Shown: one piece after another, positions 23,567 to 30,146 of the stretch
Numbering within the stretch: position 1 is the first letter of the stretch
Layout: the number at the start of each line of letters is the position of its first letter
NCBI GenBank assembly: GCA_026225015.1
Contig: JAMFRY010000199.1
Span: 1-30,146 of the forward strand
Length of the DNA: 30,146 nt
Direction: 5' to 3'
Source of the DNA: Alphaproteobacteria bacterium
Lineage (GTDB): Bacteria > Pseudomonadota > Alphaproteobacteria > Acetobacterales > Acetobacteraceae
Position numbers and translations under genes: made by a program
Notes under the pieces: generated by a model
Databases searched by the model: none
What the model was told of the DNA's origin: nothing
What the model saw: the letters and a program-made list of their open reading frames with translations, nothing else

Positions 23567-25098
23567 CAGGCAGCCTCGACATACCGTGGGAAAATGCCGA
23601 AGGGCGCCGGCAAGGAGGTCCCCTCCACCAACCGCGGCTCGAGATCGGCAATTTGCCGCGCATCTTTGGGGATGCCGAGCTGGTCGAGCAGCTTCGTCAT
23701 GGTTTCCGGCATGAAGGGCTGGAGTAGCACCGCGATCACCCGGATCACCTCCAGCAGCACAAGCAGTACCGTGTTCATCCGCACGGTATCGGTCTTGCGT
23801 AAGCTCCAGGGCGCCTGGTGGTCGATATACGCGTTGGCGGCGCGCACCAGCTTCCAGATCTCTTCCAGCGCCTCATGGAAGGCCAGCCGCTCCAGCGCGT
23901 CCCGCACCTTTGGGGTGAGTGCCTCGGCCTGGTCCAGGAGCAGAATATCCGGCGCCGCCAATTCGCCACAAGCGGGCACAACGCCGCCGGCGTTCTTGGC
24001 GATAAAGGTGAGCGTGCGCTGCGCCAGATTGCCGAGATCATTCGCCAGCTCGACATTCAGCCGTGAAATCAGTGCTTTGCGAGAGAAATCTCCATCCCCG
24101 CCGAAAGGCACTTCGCGGAGCAGAAAAAACCGCACCGGGTCCAGGCCGAATTCATCGATCAATGGCCGCACATCGATGAAGTTGCCGAGTGACTTGCTCA
24201 TCTTCTCGCTCTCGACCGTCCACCAGCCATGCGAAAACACTTTTTTCGGCACCTTCAGCCCGGCCGCCATCAGGAAAGCCGGCCAGTACACGGCGTGAAA
24301 CCGCACGATCTCCTTGCCGACCAGATGCACATTCGCCGGCCAATAGCCGTAGCGTTCGGCGCTGGTATCCGGGTAGCCGATGGCGGTGATATAATTGGCC
24401 AGCGCGTCCAGCCAGACATACATCACATGATCCGGGTCGCCCGGCACCGGAATTCCCCAGGAGAAGCTGGTGCGGCTGACCGAGAGATCGTTCAACCCGC
24501 CGCGCACGAAGCTCAACACCTCGTTGCGCTTGGCCTGCGGGGCGATGAAATCCGGGTGATCCTCATAGAGCTTGAGAAGTTTCTCCTGGAAATCCTTCAA
24601 TCTAAAAAAATACGATGGCTCGATCACCCATTCGACCGGCGCGCCGGTGGGAGCTTTTTTGGAACCGTCCGACGCGGTGACGAGTTCTTCCTCGTCATAG
24701 AACGCCTCGTCGCGCACCGCGTACCAGCCTTCATATTTGCCGAGATAGATCGCGCCGGCATCCACCAGGCGCTGCCACAGCTCCTGGCAGGCATGCTTGT
24801 GCCGCGGCTCGGTGGTGCGGATGAAATCATCGTTGGAGATGTTCATCCGGGCAGCCATGTCCTTGAAATCCGCGGCGACCTGGTCGGTGAAACTCTGCGG
24901 GTCCAGCCCGGCCGCCCGCGCCGCGGCTTCCACCTTCTGGCCGTGCTCGTCGGTGCCGGTGAGGAAGAACACATCAAAGCCGTCCAGCCGCTTGAAGCGC
25001 GCCAGCGCATCCGCCGCCGTGGACGTATAGGCATGGCCCAGATGGGGCGCCCCGTTCACGTAATAGATCGGCGTGGTGATATAAAATTTCTGTTTCAT
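23566..25098 (-). CDS. metG: Methionyl-tRNA synthetase
   Basis: This 510-residue class I synthetase charges tRNA-Met. The HIGH motif is HLGH (19-22) and the KMSKS motif is at 299-303. YEGWYAVRDEAFY marks the connective-peptide form with no zinc-binding cysteines (the MetG2/short-knuckle type usual in alphaproteobacteria). The anticodon-binding helical domain occupies about 345-500. The C-terminal tRNA-binding OB domain found in E. coli is absent. The start overlaps holB (ATGA). Confidence 0.96.
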   Translation of the reverse strand: MKQKFYITTPIYYVNGAPHLGHAYTSTAADALARFKRLDGFDVFFLTGTDEHGQKVEAAARAAGLDPQSFTDQVAADFKDMAARMNISNDDFIRTTEPRHKHACQELWQRLVDAGAIYLGKYEGWYAVRDEAFYDEEELVTASDGSKKAPTGAPVEWVIEPSYFFRLKDFQEKLLKLYEDHPDFIAPQAKRNEVLSFVRGGLNDLSVSRTSFSWGIPVPGDPDHVMYVWLDALANYITAIGYPDTSAERYGYWPANVHLVGKEIVRFHAVYWPAFLMAAGLKVPKKVFSHGWWTVESEKMSKSLGNFIDVRPLIDEFGLDPVRFFLLREVPFGGDGDFSRKALISRLNVELANDLGNLAQRTLTFIAKNAGGVVPACGELAAPDILLLDQAEALTPKVRDALERLAFHEALEEIWKLVRAANAYIDHQAPWSLRKTDTVRMNTVLLVLLEVIRVIAVLLQPFMPETMTKLLDQLGIPKDARQIADLEPRLVEGTSLPAPFGIFPRYVEAA

Positions 25099-26090
25099 GA
25101 TCCGTTCGATCCGGCGTCCGGCGGTAGCTGGCTGAGCGCGACAATCACCGCCGCGCGCTTATCGAGGTTGAGGCCCACGACCTCGCGCTCCAAGCGCCCA
25201 AATTCCTGCCAGAGCGAGACGCGCTGGGCAAGCGAGCTTTGCGCGCCTCCGCCACGCGCCGCCCGGCGCACCGAACTGGCCAAACCGGCGCGCAGCAAGT
25301 TCATGAAAACCGTATACCCATCCTCGCTGCGGGCCAACCGATCGGCGATCGCCTGGGCGCGGGAGGCTGGCAAAGGCGCCGGCGCGTGCAATGCCTCCTC
25401 CACTAGCCCGGCAATTTCAATCCCGTCTTCCGCCGCCAGGCTCAAGGCGGCGCCGATGCTGCCTTCACTCAACCCCGCCAGCTTGGCGCGCTCCTGGCCG
25501 CTCAGCTCCGGCGCATAATGGTGCAGCAGCGTTTCCACATCGGTCTCGGTCAAGGGCGAGAGGTTCAGGCTGCGGCAGCGGCTGCGGATGGTGGGCAGCA
25601 GCCGTCCTGGCGCATGGCTGACCAGGAGCAGAATGGCGCGTTTCGGCGGCTCTTCGAGCAGCTTCAGCAGCCCGTTGGCGGCGTTGCGGTTCATCTCCTC
25701 GGCGCCATCGACGATCACCACCCGCCAGCCGCCCTCGCCTGGCGTCAGCCGCAGGAATTTCCCCACTTCCTGCACCGTGCTGATGACGATTTCGCTCTGC
25801 ATCTTCTTGCGCTTGTCGTCGAAGCGCCGCTCGATGGTCAGCAGATCGGCATGGGTGTTGGCGGCGATCCGCTTCGATACGGGAAGATTTTCCGGCACCG
25901 ATAAATCCGCCGCCGTGGCGCCGGCCAGCAGCCAACGCGCGAAGCGATAGGCCAGGGTGGCCTTGCCGATACCGGGCGGCCCGCCGATCAGCCAGGCATG
26001 GTGCAGCCGCCCCGCAATCGCCGCCCCATGCAGCGCCCGCACTGCCTCCTCATGGCTGATCAGCAGGCTGTTTTCCCGCGGCTCGATCAC
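25095..26090 (-). CDS. holB: DNA polymerase III subunit delta-prime
   Basis: From GTG 26090 this is a 331-residue AAA+ clamp-loader subunit. GTG is chosen because it overlaps the tmk stop as GTGA and gives a normal family N-terminus (IEPRENSLLISHEEAVRAL). An upstream start at 26174 would read 88 nt into tmk. Walker A is GGPPGIGKAT (36-45, Lys43). MQSEIVISTVQEVGKFL, then VVIVDGAEEMNRNAANGLLKLLEEP (Walker B region) and the SRC motif in TIRSRCRSL follow. The cysteines of the E. coli zinc module are absent, usual for this class. Downstream it overlaps metG. Confidence 0.92.
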   Translation of the reverse strand: MIEPRENSLLISHEEAVRALHGAAIAGRLHHAWLIGGPPGIGKATLAYRFARWLLAGATAADLSVPENLPVSKRIAANTHADLLTIERRFDDKRKKMQSEIVISTVQEVGKFLRLTPGEGGWRVVIVDGAEEMNRNAANGLLKLLEEPPKRAILLLVSHAPGRLLPTIRSRCRSLNLSPLTETDVETLLHHYAPELSGQERAKLAGLSEGSIGAALSLAAEDGIEIAGLVEEALHAPAPLPASRAQAIADRLARSEDGYTVFMNLLRAGLASSVRRAARGGGAQSSLAQRVSLWQEFGRLEREVVGLNLDKRAAVIVALSQLPPDAGSNGS

Positions 26091-26707
26091 GAAAGATGAT
26101 ACTGCAATTTCAGCGTATTGAGAATGGAATTGAACACGGTATCCACGCCCTGGGAGGCATCCAGCAACCGGCATCGCGCAGGCTCGGCGGCGGCGATGCC
26201 GCGGAAACCCTGGGCGATCCGGGCCGTCATTGCCGCGTCCATGCGCTCATATCTGTCGGCCGCGCCGCCGCGCTGCAGGAGCCGCTGTTTTGCTATAGAC
26301 TCCGGCACTTCCAGGATAAAAGTTATATTTGGCTTTAAGCCGATCAAACCGATCAGCGTACCGATATCCGCCAGCGCAACCCCCATCCCGTAACCTTGAT
26401 AGGCCAAAGTGGAATCGGTGAAGCGGTCGCAGATCACCACGGCGTTCCGGGCCAGAGCCGGGGCGATCACCTGGGCGACGTGATCGGCGCGCGCGGCGAA
26501 ATGCAGCAGCGTGTCGGCCAATGGCGAGAGCACCGTTTTCGGGTCGAGCAGCAATTCCCGTATCGCCTCCGCCCCTTTTGTCCCGCCGGGCTCGCGCGTC
26601 TGGACCCCTGCCCGGCCCGGCAACCGCAGCGCTTCGGCGAGGCGTCGCGCCAGGGTCGATGGCCCGGCCCCCTCGCCGCCCTCGAAGCTGATGAACAGGC
26701 CGCTCAC
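26087..26707 (-). CDS. tmk: Thymidylate kinase with altered P-loop (Lys to Pro)
   Basis: This 206-residue protein has normal family length and layout. The TREPGGTKGAEAIRELLL block is the dTMP site, VVICDRFTDSTLAYQGYG carries the DR(Y/F)xDSxxAYQG signature, and LLQRGGAADRYERM is the lid. The enzyme should phosphorylate dTMP to dTDP. The Walker A motif, normally GGEGxGKST, reads GGEGAGPST (residues 10-18): the phosphate-binding lysine is Pro16, codon CCA at 26660-26662. Lys codons are AAA or AAG, so at least two base changes are needed, arguing against a single read error. The Q that usually follows KST is Leu. The rest of the fold is intact. Either function is reduced or another group supplies the charge. 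ATGA overlap with the RlpA-like gene, GTGA with holB. Confidence 0.9.
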   Translation of the reverse strand: MSGLFISFEGGEGAGPSTLARRLAEALRLPGRAGVQTREPGGTKGAEAIRELLLDPKTVLSPLADTLLHFAARADHVAQVIAPALARNAVVICDRFTDSTLAYQGYGMGVALADIGTLIGLIGLKPNITFILEVPESIAKQRLLQRGGAADRYERMDAAMTARIAQGFRGIAAAEPARCRLLDASQGVDTVFNSILNTLKLQYHLS

Positions 26708-27576
26708 CTTACGATGATTTCCGGGTCCGACACGCCGCGCTGCAACACCGCCTGCAACCCCGCATCCGCATCCGCGACCGAATGATACGGCCCGATCCGG
26801 ATCGCCCAGAGCGTGCGGTCCCCGCCGAAGACCGGCACGACCGCGGCGGGCAGGCCGTAGAGCGACTGCAAGGTATCGTCCGCATCGCCGCTTCGGCCAA
26901 AACCGGGCACCTGCACCCAGAGCGGCCCCGGCGCGGGCGTTACCTCAGTCACCACGCCGGAGAGTGTGCCCTGATCCGGGTCGGTATTGTCAGCGCTCTG
27001 AACCGATAATTGCTGCACCGGGCCGCTCGGCGTTGATTGTCCGGGCGGCGCCAAAGACTGCGCCTGAATGCCGGCCTCCGGGGCGGCGGTGAGTTGCGGC
27101 CCCTGCCCCAAAGCGCCGTCCAGCGCGGCGGTTCGCTGCACGTTCAGCGTGACTTCCACCTCGACCACCCCGTCATTCGGAAATCCCAGCAGCGCGGCCA
27201 CCCTCGGCGTCACCCCGATCACCCGGCCGGGATTATCCGCCAGCCGGTCATTCACCCGCACATCGACGCTGCGCCCGGTCACCAGATCGGTGAGGGTCAC
27301 GATCGCCGGCAATTGCAGCACCGCGCTGGCGGCCTGCAGGGCATTCGGGTCGTAAGCCTCGTTATCGGCGGTGGTCGCGCCGGTGGGCTGGTTTTGCACC
27401 TCCGACAGGCCGGTGACATCATAGCTTGCGAAATTGCGCGGATATTTCCATTCGCCGCCCACCTGAAACGGATTGCCGACAAAATATTTTGGCCCCCCGG
27501 CGGGCGGCGGGGGCGCGGGCTGGGTGCAGCTCAACAACGTCAGCAGCAATCCCGCGATGGCAAGCCGGATACTCAT
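26704..27576 (-). CDS. rlpA: RlpA-like septal lipoprotein with SPOR domain
   Basis: From ATG 27576 this is a 290-residue lipoprotein. The signal sequence MSIRLAIAGLLLTLLSC has its lipobox Cys at residue 17, followed by a Pro-rich linker. A double-psi beta-barrel (about 45-145) contains ASYDVTGLSEVQNQPTGATTADNEAYDPNALQAAS-type residues and SVDVRVNDRLADNPGRVIGVTPRVAALLGF, as in RlpA lytic transglycosylases. A variable Gln/Pro/Ser linker leads to a C-terminal SPOR domain (about 212-290, LWVQVPGFGRSGDADDTLQ and WAIRIGPYHSVADADAGL) that binds denuded septal glycan. The start overlaps the mltB stop (ATGA), so two murein enzymes are co-translated. The frame is open further upstream but the residues are not family-like. 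Confidence 0.88.
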   Translation of the reverse strand: MSIRLAIAGLLLTLLSCTQPAPPPPAGGPKYFVGNPFQVGGEWKYPRNFASYDVTGLSEVQNQPTGATTADNEAYDPNALQAASAVLQLPAIVTLTDLVTGRSVDVRVNDRLADNPGRVIGVTPRVAALLGFPNDGVVEVEVTLNVQRTAALDGALGQGPQLTAAPEAGIQAQSLAPPGQSTPSGPVQQLSVQSADNTDPDQGTLSGVVTEVTPAPGPLWVQVPGFGRSGDADDTLQSLYGLPAAVVPVFGGDRTLWAIRIGPYHSVADADAGLQAVLQRGVSDPEIIVR

Positions 27577-28565
27577 GTCTGCAAGGCCAGGCGTCCCAGC
27601 GCGCCGACGGCCAGGGCGTAGTAATCCGAGGCATTGTAGCGCCTGATGGCGTGGAAATTGGCATAGATCAGAAAGGCCTGCCCACCTGCCCCATCCGGCA
27701 GCAGCAAGGCGGCCGGGGTGATAGCCGGCAGGTCCGGCGCGCCGGGCAGACGATGCACCCCTTGCTGCAGCCAATAGGCGATGGTTTGAACATTCTCGCG
27801 CCCGGTTGAAGTGAGGTTGATATTACCCGGCGCCAGAACCAGCTCGCTGGAGGGCTGGCCGGACTGCCAGCCGGCTTTCAGCAGGTAGTTCGCCATCGAT
27901 GCCAGCGTATCCGCATCCGAATTCCAGATATCCGGCGCTCCGGCGTCCGGCTGGCCGGAACCGGTGAAGGAGATGGCGGTCGAGAGGTACACGCTCGGCA
28001 TGAATTGCGGCTGGCCCATCGCGCCGGCATAGGAGCCGATGAGTTTTTGCGCCGGCGCGTCGCCATTCGCCACGATGCGCATCGCCGAAATCACCTGGCC
28101 CCCGAAGAAGCTGCTATTGCGATCCCAGGCCAAAGTGGTGAGGGCGTCGATCACGCCGAAATCGCCTTGCGTTGTGCCGTAATTGGTCTCGATCCCCCAG
28201 ATGCCCAGCAGCGGCCCGGAATCGACGCCGTATTGGCTGGTGACCGCCGCCAGCAGATTGGCGGAGGTTTGCGCCTTGGCCTTGCCCTGGGCGACCCGCG
28301 TTGCGTTCAAAACCCGCGAACGATATTGCGCCCAGGTGAGGGTAAATTCCGGCTGGTGCTTGTCGAGTTGCAGCACATCGCTGTTGGGGACCAGCCCGGC
28401 AGTGGTCGCATCGATGATCGATTGCGGGATGCCCCGGGCCAGCGCGCGCGCCCGAAGCCGGGCCAGAAATGTGTTAAAATCATCCGCTTGCGCCGATTTT
28501 GGCAGCAAAGCGAGCGCCGGGATGGAGGCGAGAATCGCACGTCTGAGCATGAGCGCTTGTGCCAT
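27573..28565 (-). CDS. mltB: Lytic murein transglycosylase B
   Basis: From ATG 28565 this is a 330-residue protein with an N-terminal signal sequence (LRRAILASIPALALLPKSAQA, cleaved near residue 28). The transglycosylase domain includes LLGIWGIETNYGTTQGDFGVIDAL, where the Glu of GIETNYG is the catalytic acid. YAGAMGQPQFMPSVYLSTAISFTGSG is the glycan-binding groove, and DIWNSDADTLASMANYLLKAGWQSG is typical of the MltB (family 3) group. It cleaves the MurNAc-GlcNAc bond to form 1,6-anhydro ends. No lipobox is seen, so it is a soluble periplasmic form. ATG 28550 is an alternative start. It is the first gene of the long operon running down to the MBL hydrolase. Confidence 0.9.
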   Translation of the reverse strand: MAQALMLRRAILASIPALALLPKSAQADDFNTFLARLRARALARGIPQSIIDATTAGLVPNSDVLQLDKHQPEFTLTWAQYRSRVLNATRVAQGKAKAQTSANLLAAVTSQYGVDSGPLLGIWGIETNYGTTQGDFGVIDALTTLAWDRNSSFFGGQVISAMRIVANGDAPAQKLIGSYAGAMGQPQFMPSVYLSTAISFTGSGQPDAGAPDIWNSDADTLASMANYLLKAGWQSGQPSSELVLAPGNINLTSTGRENVQTIAYWLQQGVHRLPGAPDLPAITPAALLLPDGAGGQAFLIYANFHAIRRYNASDYYALAVGALGRLALQT

Positions 28566-28597
28566 ACGGAGCGGTATGGCCGCAACCTTGAGTCCGG

Positions 28598-28648
28598 TGA
28601 CCCCCACCCCGGCCCTCCCCACAAGGGCGAGGGAGAAGAAGGGGGGGG
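28598..28648. repeat. GC-rich dispersed palindromic repeat between trpF and mltB
   Basis: A CCCCCACCCCGGCCCTCCCC arm (28601-28620) is followed after ACAA by GGGCGAGGG (28625-28633), forming an imperfect CCCTC/GAGGG hairpin, then a purine-rich run ending in eight G (28641-28648). This closely resembles the CCCTCCCC-acaa-GGGGGAGGG repeats scattered in many proteobacterial genomes. It may attenuate or end the trpF transcript. Confidence 0.65.
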
Positions 28649-29275
28649 TTACGCTATGCGCCGGACCTGAGCGACGAAGTCATGAATCAGCGCCGGCGAT
28701 TTCTGCCCCAATGCGCTCTCGACGCCGGAGGCGACGTCCACGCCCGGCGCGCCGGATTCTGTGACGGCGCGCGCCACATTCGCGGGGTTCAGCCCGCCGG
28801 CCAATAGCCAGGGCGAAGGTGCTGCCCAGCCTTTGAGCAGCCCCCATTGCATCGTTACGGCATTGCCGCCGGGGCGGGTGGCGCCGGGCGGCGGCTTGGC
28901 CTCGATGACGAAACCATCCAGGCCTTCGGTTTCGGTTGGCAGATCGCTTTGCGCCGCCACGCCGATGGCCCGCCAGATTTTCAGGCCAAATTCCGCGCGG
29001 ATTTGCCGGCATAATTCGGCGCTGCCGTAGATTTGCAGAATGTCCAGTTTTACCACAAGCAGCACCGAGGCGATGGCGGCCGGCTCGGGCTGCACGAAAA
29101 GCCCGACGCGCAACGGGCCGCCTGCGTGCCGCGCATTCAGCGACGCCGCAGTTTCGGGCGTGACGAAACGCGGGGAGCGTTCAAAAAACTGCAAACCGAG
29201 ATAATCCGCCTGGGCTTGCACCACGGCGTCGAACGCCGCTTCGCTGTTCACGCCGCAGATTTTTACTTTTGTCAT
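28649..29275 (-). CDS. trpF: Phosphoribosylanthranilate isomerase
   Basis: About 208 residues, a TIM barrel for the Amadori rearrangement of phosphoribosylanthranilate in tryptophan synthesis. KVKICGVNSEAAFDAV holds the catalytic Cys. ADYLGLQFFERSPRFVTPE is the conserved second strand, LDILQIYGSAELC the mid-barrel block, and WLLAGGLNPANVARAV with GVDVASGVESALGQKSPALI the phosphate-binding end with the general-acid Asp. ILQIYG replaces the more usual VQLHG. ATG 29275 is chosen; ATG 29281 is also in frame. There are no trpB or trpA genes next to it: the next gene is mltB, after the GC-rich repeat. Confidence 0.93.
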   Translation of the reverse strand: MTKVKICGVNSEAAFDAVVQAQADYLGLQFFERSPRFVTPETAASLNARHAGGPLRVGLFVQPEPAAIASVLLVVKLDILQIYGSAELCRQIRAEFGLKIWRAIGVAAQSDLPTETEGLDGFVIEAKPPPGATRPGGNAVTMQWGLLKGWAAPSPWLLAGGLNPANVARAVTESGAPGVDVASGVESALGQKSPALIHDFVAQVRRIA

Positions 29276-29603
29276 GACCATCCGGCTTTATATTTGCCCC
29301 TCAAACCCTTCATGCCCCGCGAAGGCGTGTGCACGCCGCTTGGCATCCACGCCTTTTACGCAATTTAACCCCTAAGCAAAGGGAGGGCATAGCGTCGAAA
29401 CTGCGCAAAACAACGCTAACGGAGAATAATCCAGGAACATCTCATGCGGCCCGGCTTTGGGATGAGATGTTGAGCGATTTTCGGCTTGTGGCCTGGGCTG
29501 CGCGGTCCCAGAGAAAGTAACCAAAGCGTTAATAATCTATTAGGTAACGCGGGCCATACTGGTCGTAGAAAACGCGATCAGTCAGCCTTGAAAGTGGTCT
29601 CAA
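29276..29603. other. Intergenic region between trpF and the right-edge gene, with one inverted repeat
   Basis: About 320 nt without a supported gene. It holds a 10-bp inverted repeat (AACATCTCAT 29436-29445 and ATGAGATGTT 29462-29471, loop 16 nt) and an A-T-richer stretch around 29520-29550 (GTTAATAATCTATTAG) that could carry the promoter of the right-edge gene. A 63-codon frame at 29329-29520 has no recognisable features or ribosome binding site. Confidence 0.5.
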
Positions 29604-30146
29604 ATGTCCGCCATATCCCCGATCAGTTCCGCCGCGACCCCAGCAGCAATTGCAACAGCGTCCCTGCCGAGCGACCCTGCGAACACCGCGTCTCAAACGG
29701 ACAGCAGCAGCGCCAGTCAGCCGGCAGTGATCGTCAGCCTTAGCAGCGCGGCAGGTGGAACCCAAAACGCGGCATTCGCCCGGCCGCTATCCGATCAAGT
29801 GGCGAATGAGCTGAATTTGGTCGCGGGAGCTAACGGACTTGCGACGATTGCTGCGGCCAATAAGGCAGACTATAGCAACTTAGTCTCGAAGTACGGCGTT
29901 GCCATCGCAAACCGGGATGTCGGTGGGGCGCAGGGTGACGCGGTTCTGGGCGCGAGAGAGGCCATCGCTGGCGCAGCCGGATTGGGCATCCAGGTCCAGG
30001 ACTCCGTCAGCCCCGATGCGGTTGCAAAGGGCGCCGCACCCGGCACCCTCTCGATCAGTGCCTTTTCCTTCGCCAGTGGCGGAAACAATTATGCGGTGAC
30101 GCCCGGAACAAATGGTAGTTTTCTTGAAACAGAGAATGGCCAGACA
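29604..30146 (+). CDS. Unrecognised Ala/Ser-rich protein (partial, runs off right edge)
   Basis: 181 codons are open from ATG 29604 to the window edge with no stop. Residues 1-45 are low-complexity and rich in Ala, Ser, Pro and Thr, with no hydrophobic signal core. Residues about 55-125 are Ala-rich and probably helical (PLSDQVANELNLVAGANGLA, then ADYSNLVSKYGVAIANRDVGGAQGDAVLGAREAIAGAAG). Residues 130-181 are Gly/Ser/Asn-rich (SISAFSFASGGNNYAVTPGTNG) and look beta-prone, as in secreted or surface proteins. No ideal ribosome binding site is seen. I do not recognise a family. Codon use resembles the surrounding GC-rich genes, so it is probably real. The composition suggests a non-classically secreted or surface-associated protein (inference). 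Confidence 0.65.
   Translation, partial: MSAISPISSAATPAAIATASLPSDPANTASQTDSSSASQPAVIVSLSSAAGGTQNAAFARPLSDQVANELNLVAGANGLATIAAANKADYSNLVSKYGVAIANRDVGGAQGDAVLGAREAIAGAAGLGIQVQDSVSPDAVAKGAAPGTLSISAFSFASGGNNYAVTPGTNGSFLETENGQT

Noticed and set aside
22886..25518. 470- and 429-codon + strand frames opposite tatD, metG and holB
   Set aside because: Shadows of well-identified genes on the minus strand.
26091..26174. Upstream holB start inside tmk
   Set aside because: GTG 26090 overlaps the tmk stop as GTGA and gives the normal family N-terminus; the extension is a shadow of tmk.
29329..29520. 63-codon frame between trpF and the right-edge gene
   Set aside because: No ribosome binding site or family features, and it overlaps an inverted repeat; not supportable as a gene.
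1..30146. tRNA or rRNA genes, CRISPR arrays, insertion sequences
   Set aside because: No T-arm-like GGTTCRANTCC with cloverleaf context, no regularly spaced repeats and no transposase motifs were found by reading both strands; a tRNAscan or Rfam search was not possible.

Overview
The window is GC-rich chromosomal DNA, almost certainly from an alphaproteobacterium. The proteins and gene order (rnr / S41 peptidase / rpmG; pyrB-pyrC-plsY-dprA-topA; RlpA-like lipoprotein-tmk-holB-metG-tatD-MBL hydrolase) look most like the Acetobacteraceae (an acid-tolerant, Acidocella/Acidiphilium-type genome). That placement is inferred from sequence character and not from a search. No rRNA, tRNA, CRISPR array, transposase or phage gene was seen.

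Layout. 1-565 (-): N-terminal part of a membrane-anchored penicillin-acylase-family hydrolase that runs off the left edge. 622-655: a perfect GC-rich hairpin repeat. 830-3034 (+): exported S9 prolyl oligopeptidase. 3263-7726 (-): rpmG, a periplasmic S41 protease, RNase R and a MAPEG membrane protein. 7902-8357 (+): a small helical phasin-like protein behind an ideal ribosome binding site. 8424-15073 (-): a tightly packed operon pyrB > pyrC > plsY > dprA > topA, joined by overlapping or abutting stop and start codons. The pyrC product lacks the HxH metal motif.

15.1-21.9 kb is an accessory stretch between two conserved housekeeping blocks. It holds a small OmpA-like secreted protein; a protein of unknown family whose N-terminus matches the Thr/Cys/His active-site spacing of CheD-type deamidases; a DUF899 thioredoxin-like protein plus ArsR regulator pair behind a promoter buried in a 54-nt nested palindrome; a short Fic protein; a MarR regulator head-to-head with a carboxymuconolactone decarboxylase/AhpD-like protein, with no intergenic space left; and a GMC oxidoreductase, Gluconate_2-dh3-like subunit and VOC protein operon.

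21.99-28.6 kb (-) is one compact housekeeping operon read right to left: mltB > RlpA-like SPOR lipoprotein > tmk > holB > metG > tatD > MBL hydrolase, most joints being 4-nt stop/start overlaps. It joins murein remodelling, dTTP synthesis, the replication clamp loader, methionyl-tRNA synthesis and nuclease functions. The tmk product has proline where the Walker A lysine should be. trpF lies upstream at 28649-29281, separated from mltB by a GC-rich dispersed repeat. 29604-30146 (+) is the start of an unrecognised Ala/Ser-rich protein cut by the right edge.

Strongest candidates for something new: the free-standing CheD/CNF-fold candidate (15696-16292), the palindrome-embedded promoter (16347-16404), the P-loop-less thymidylate kinase, and the triplicated rpmG tail that includes its stop codon (3233-3277).
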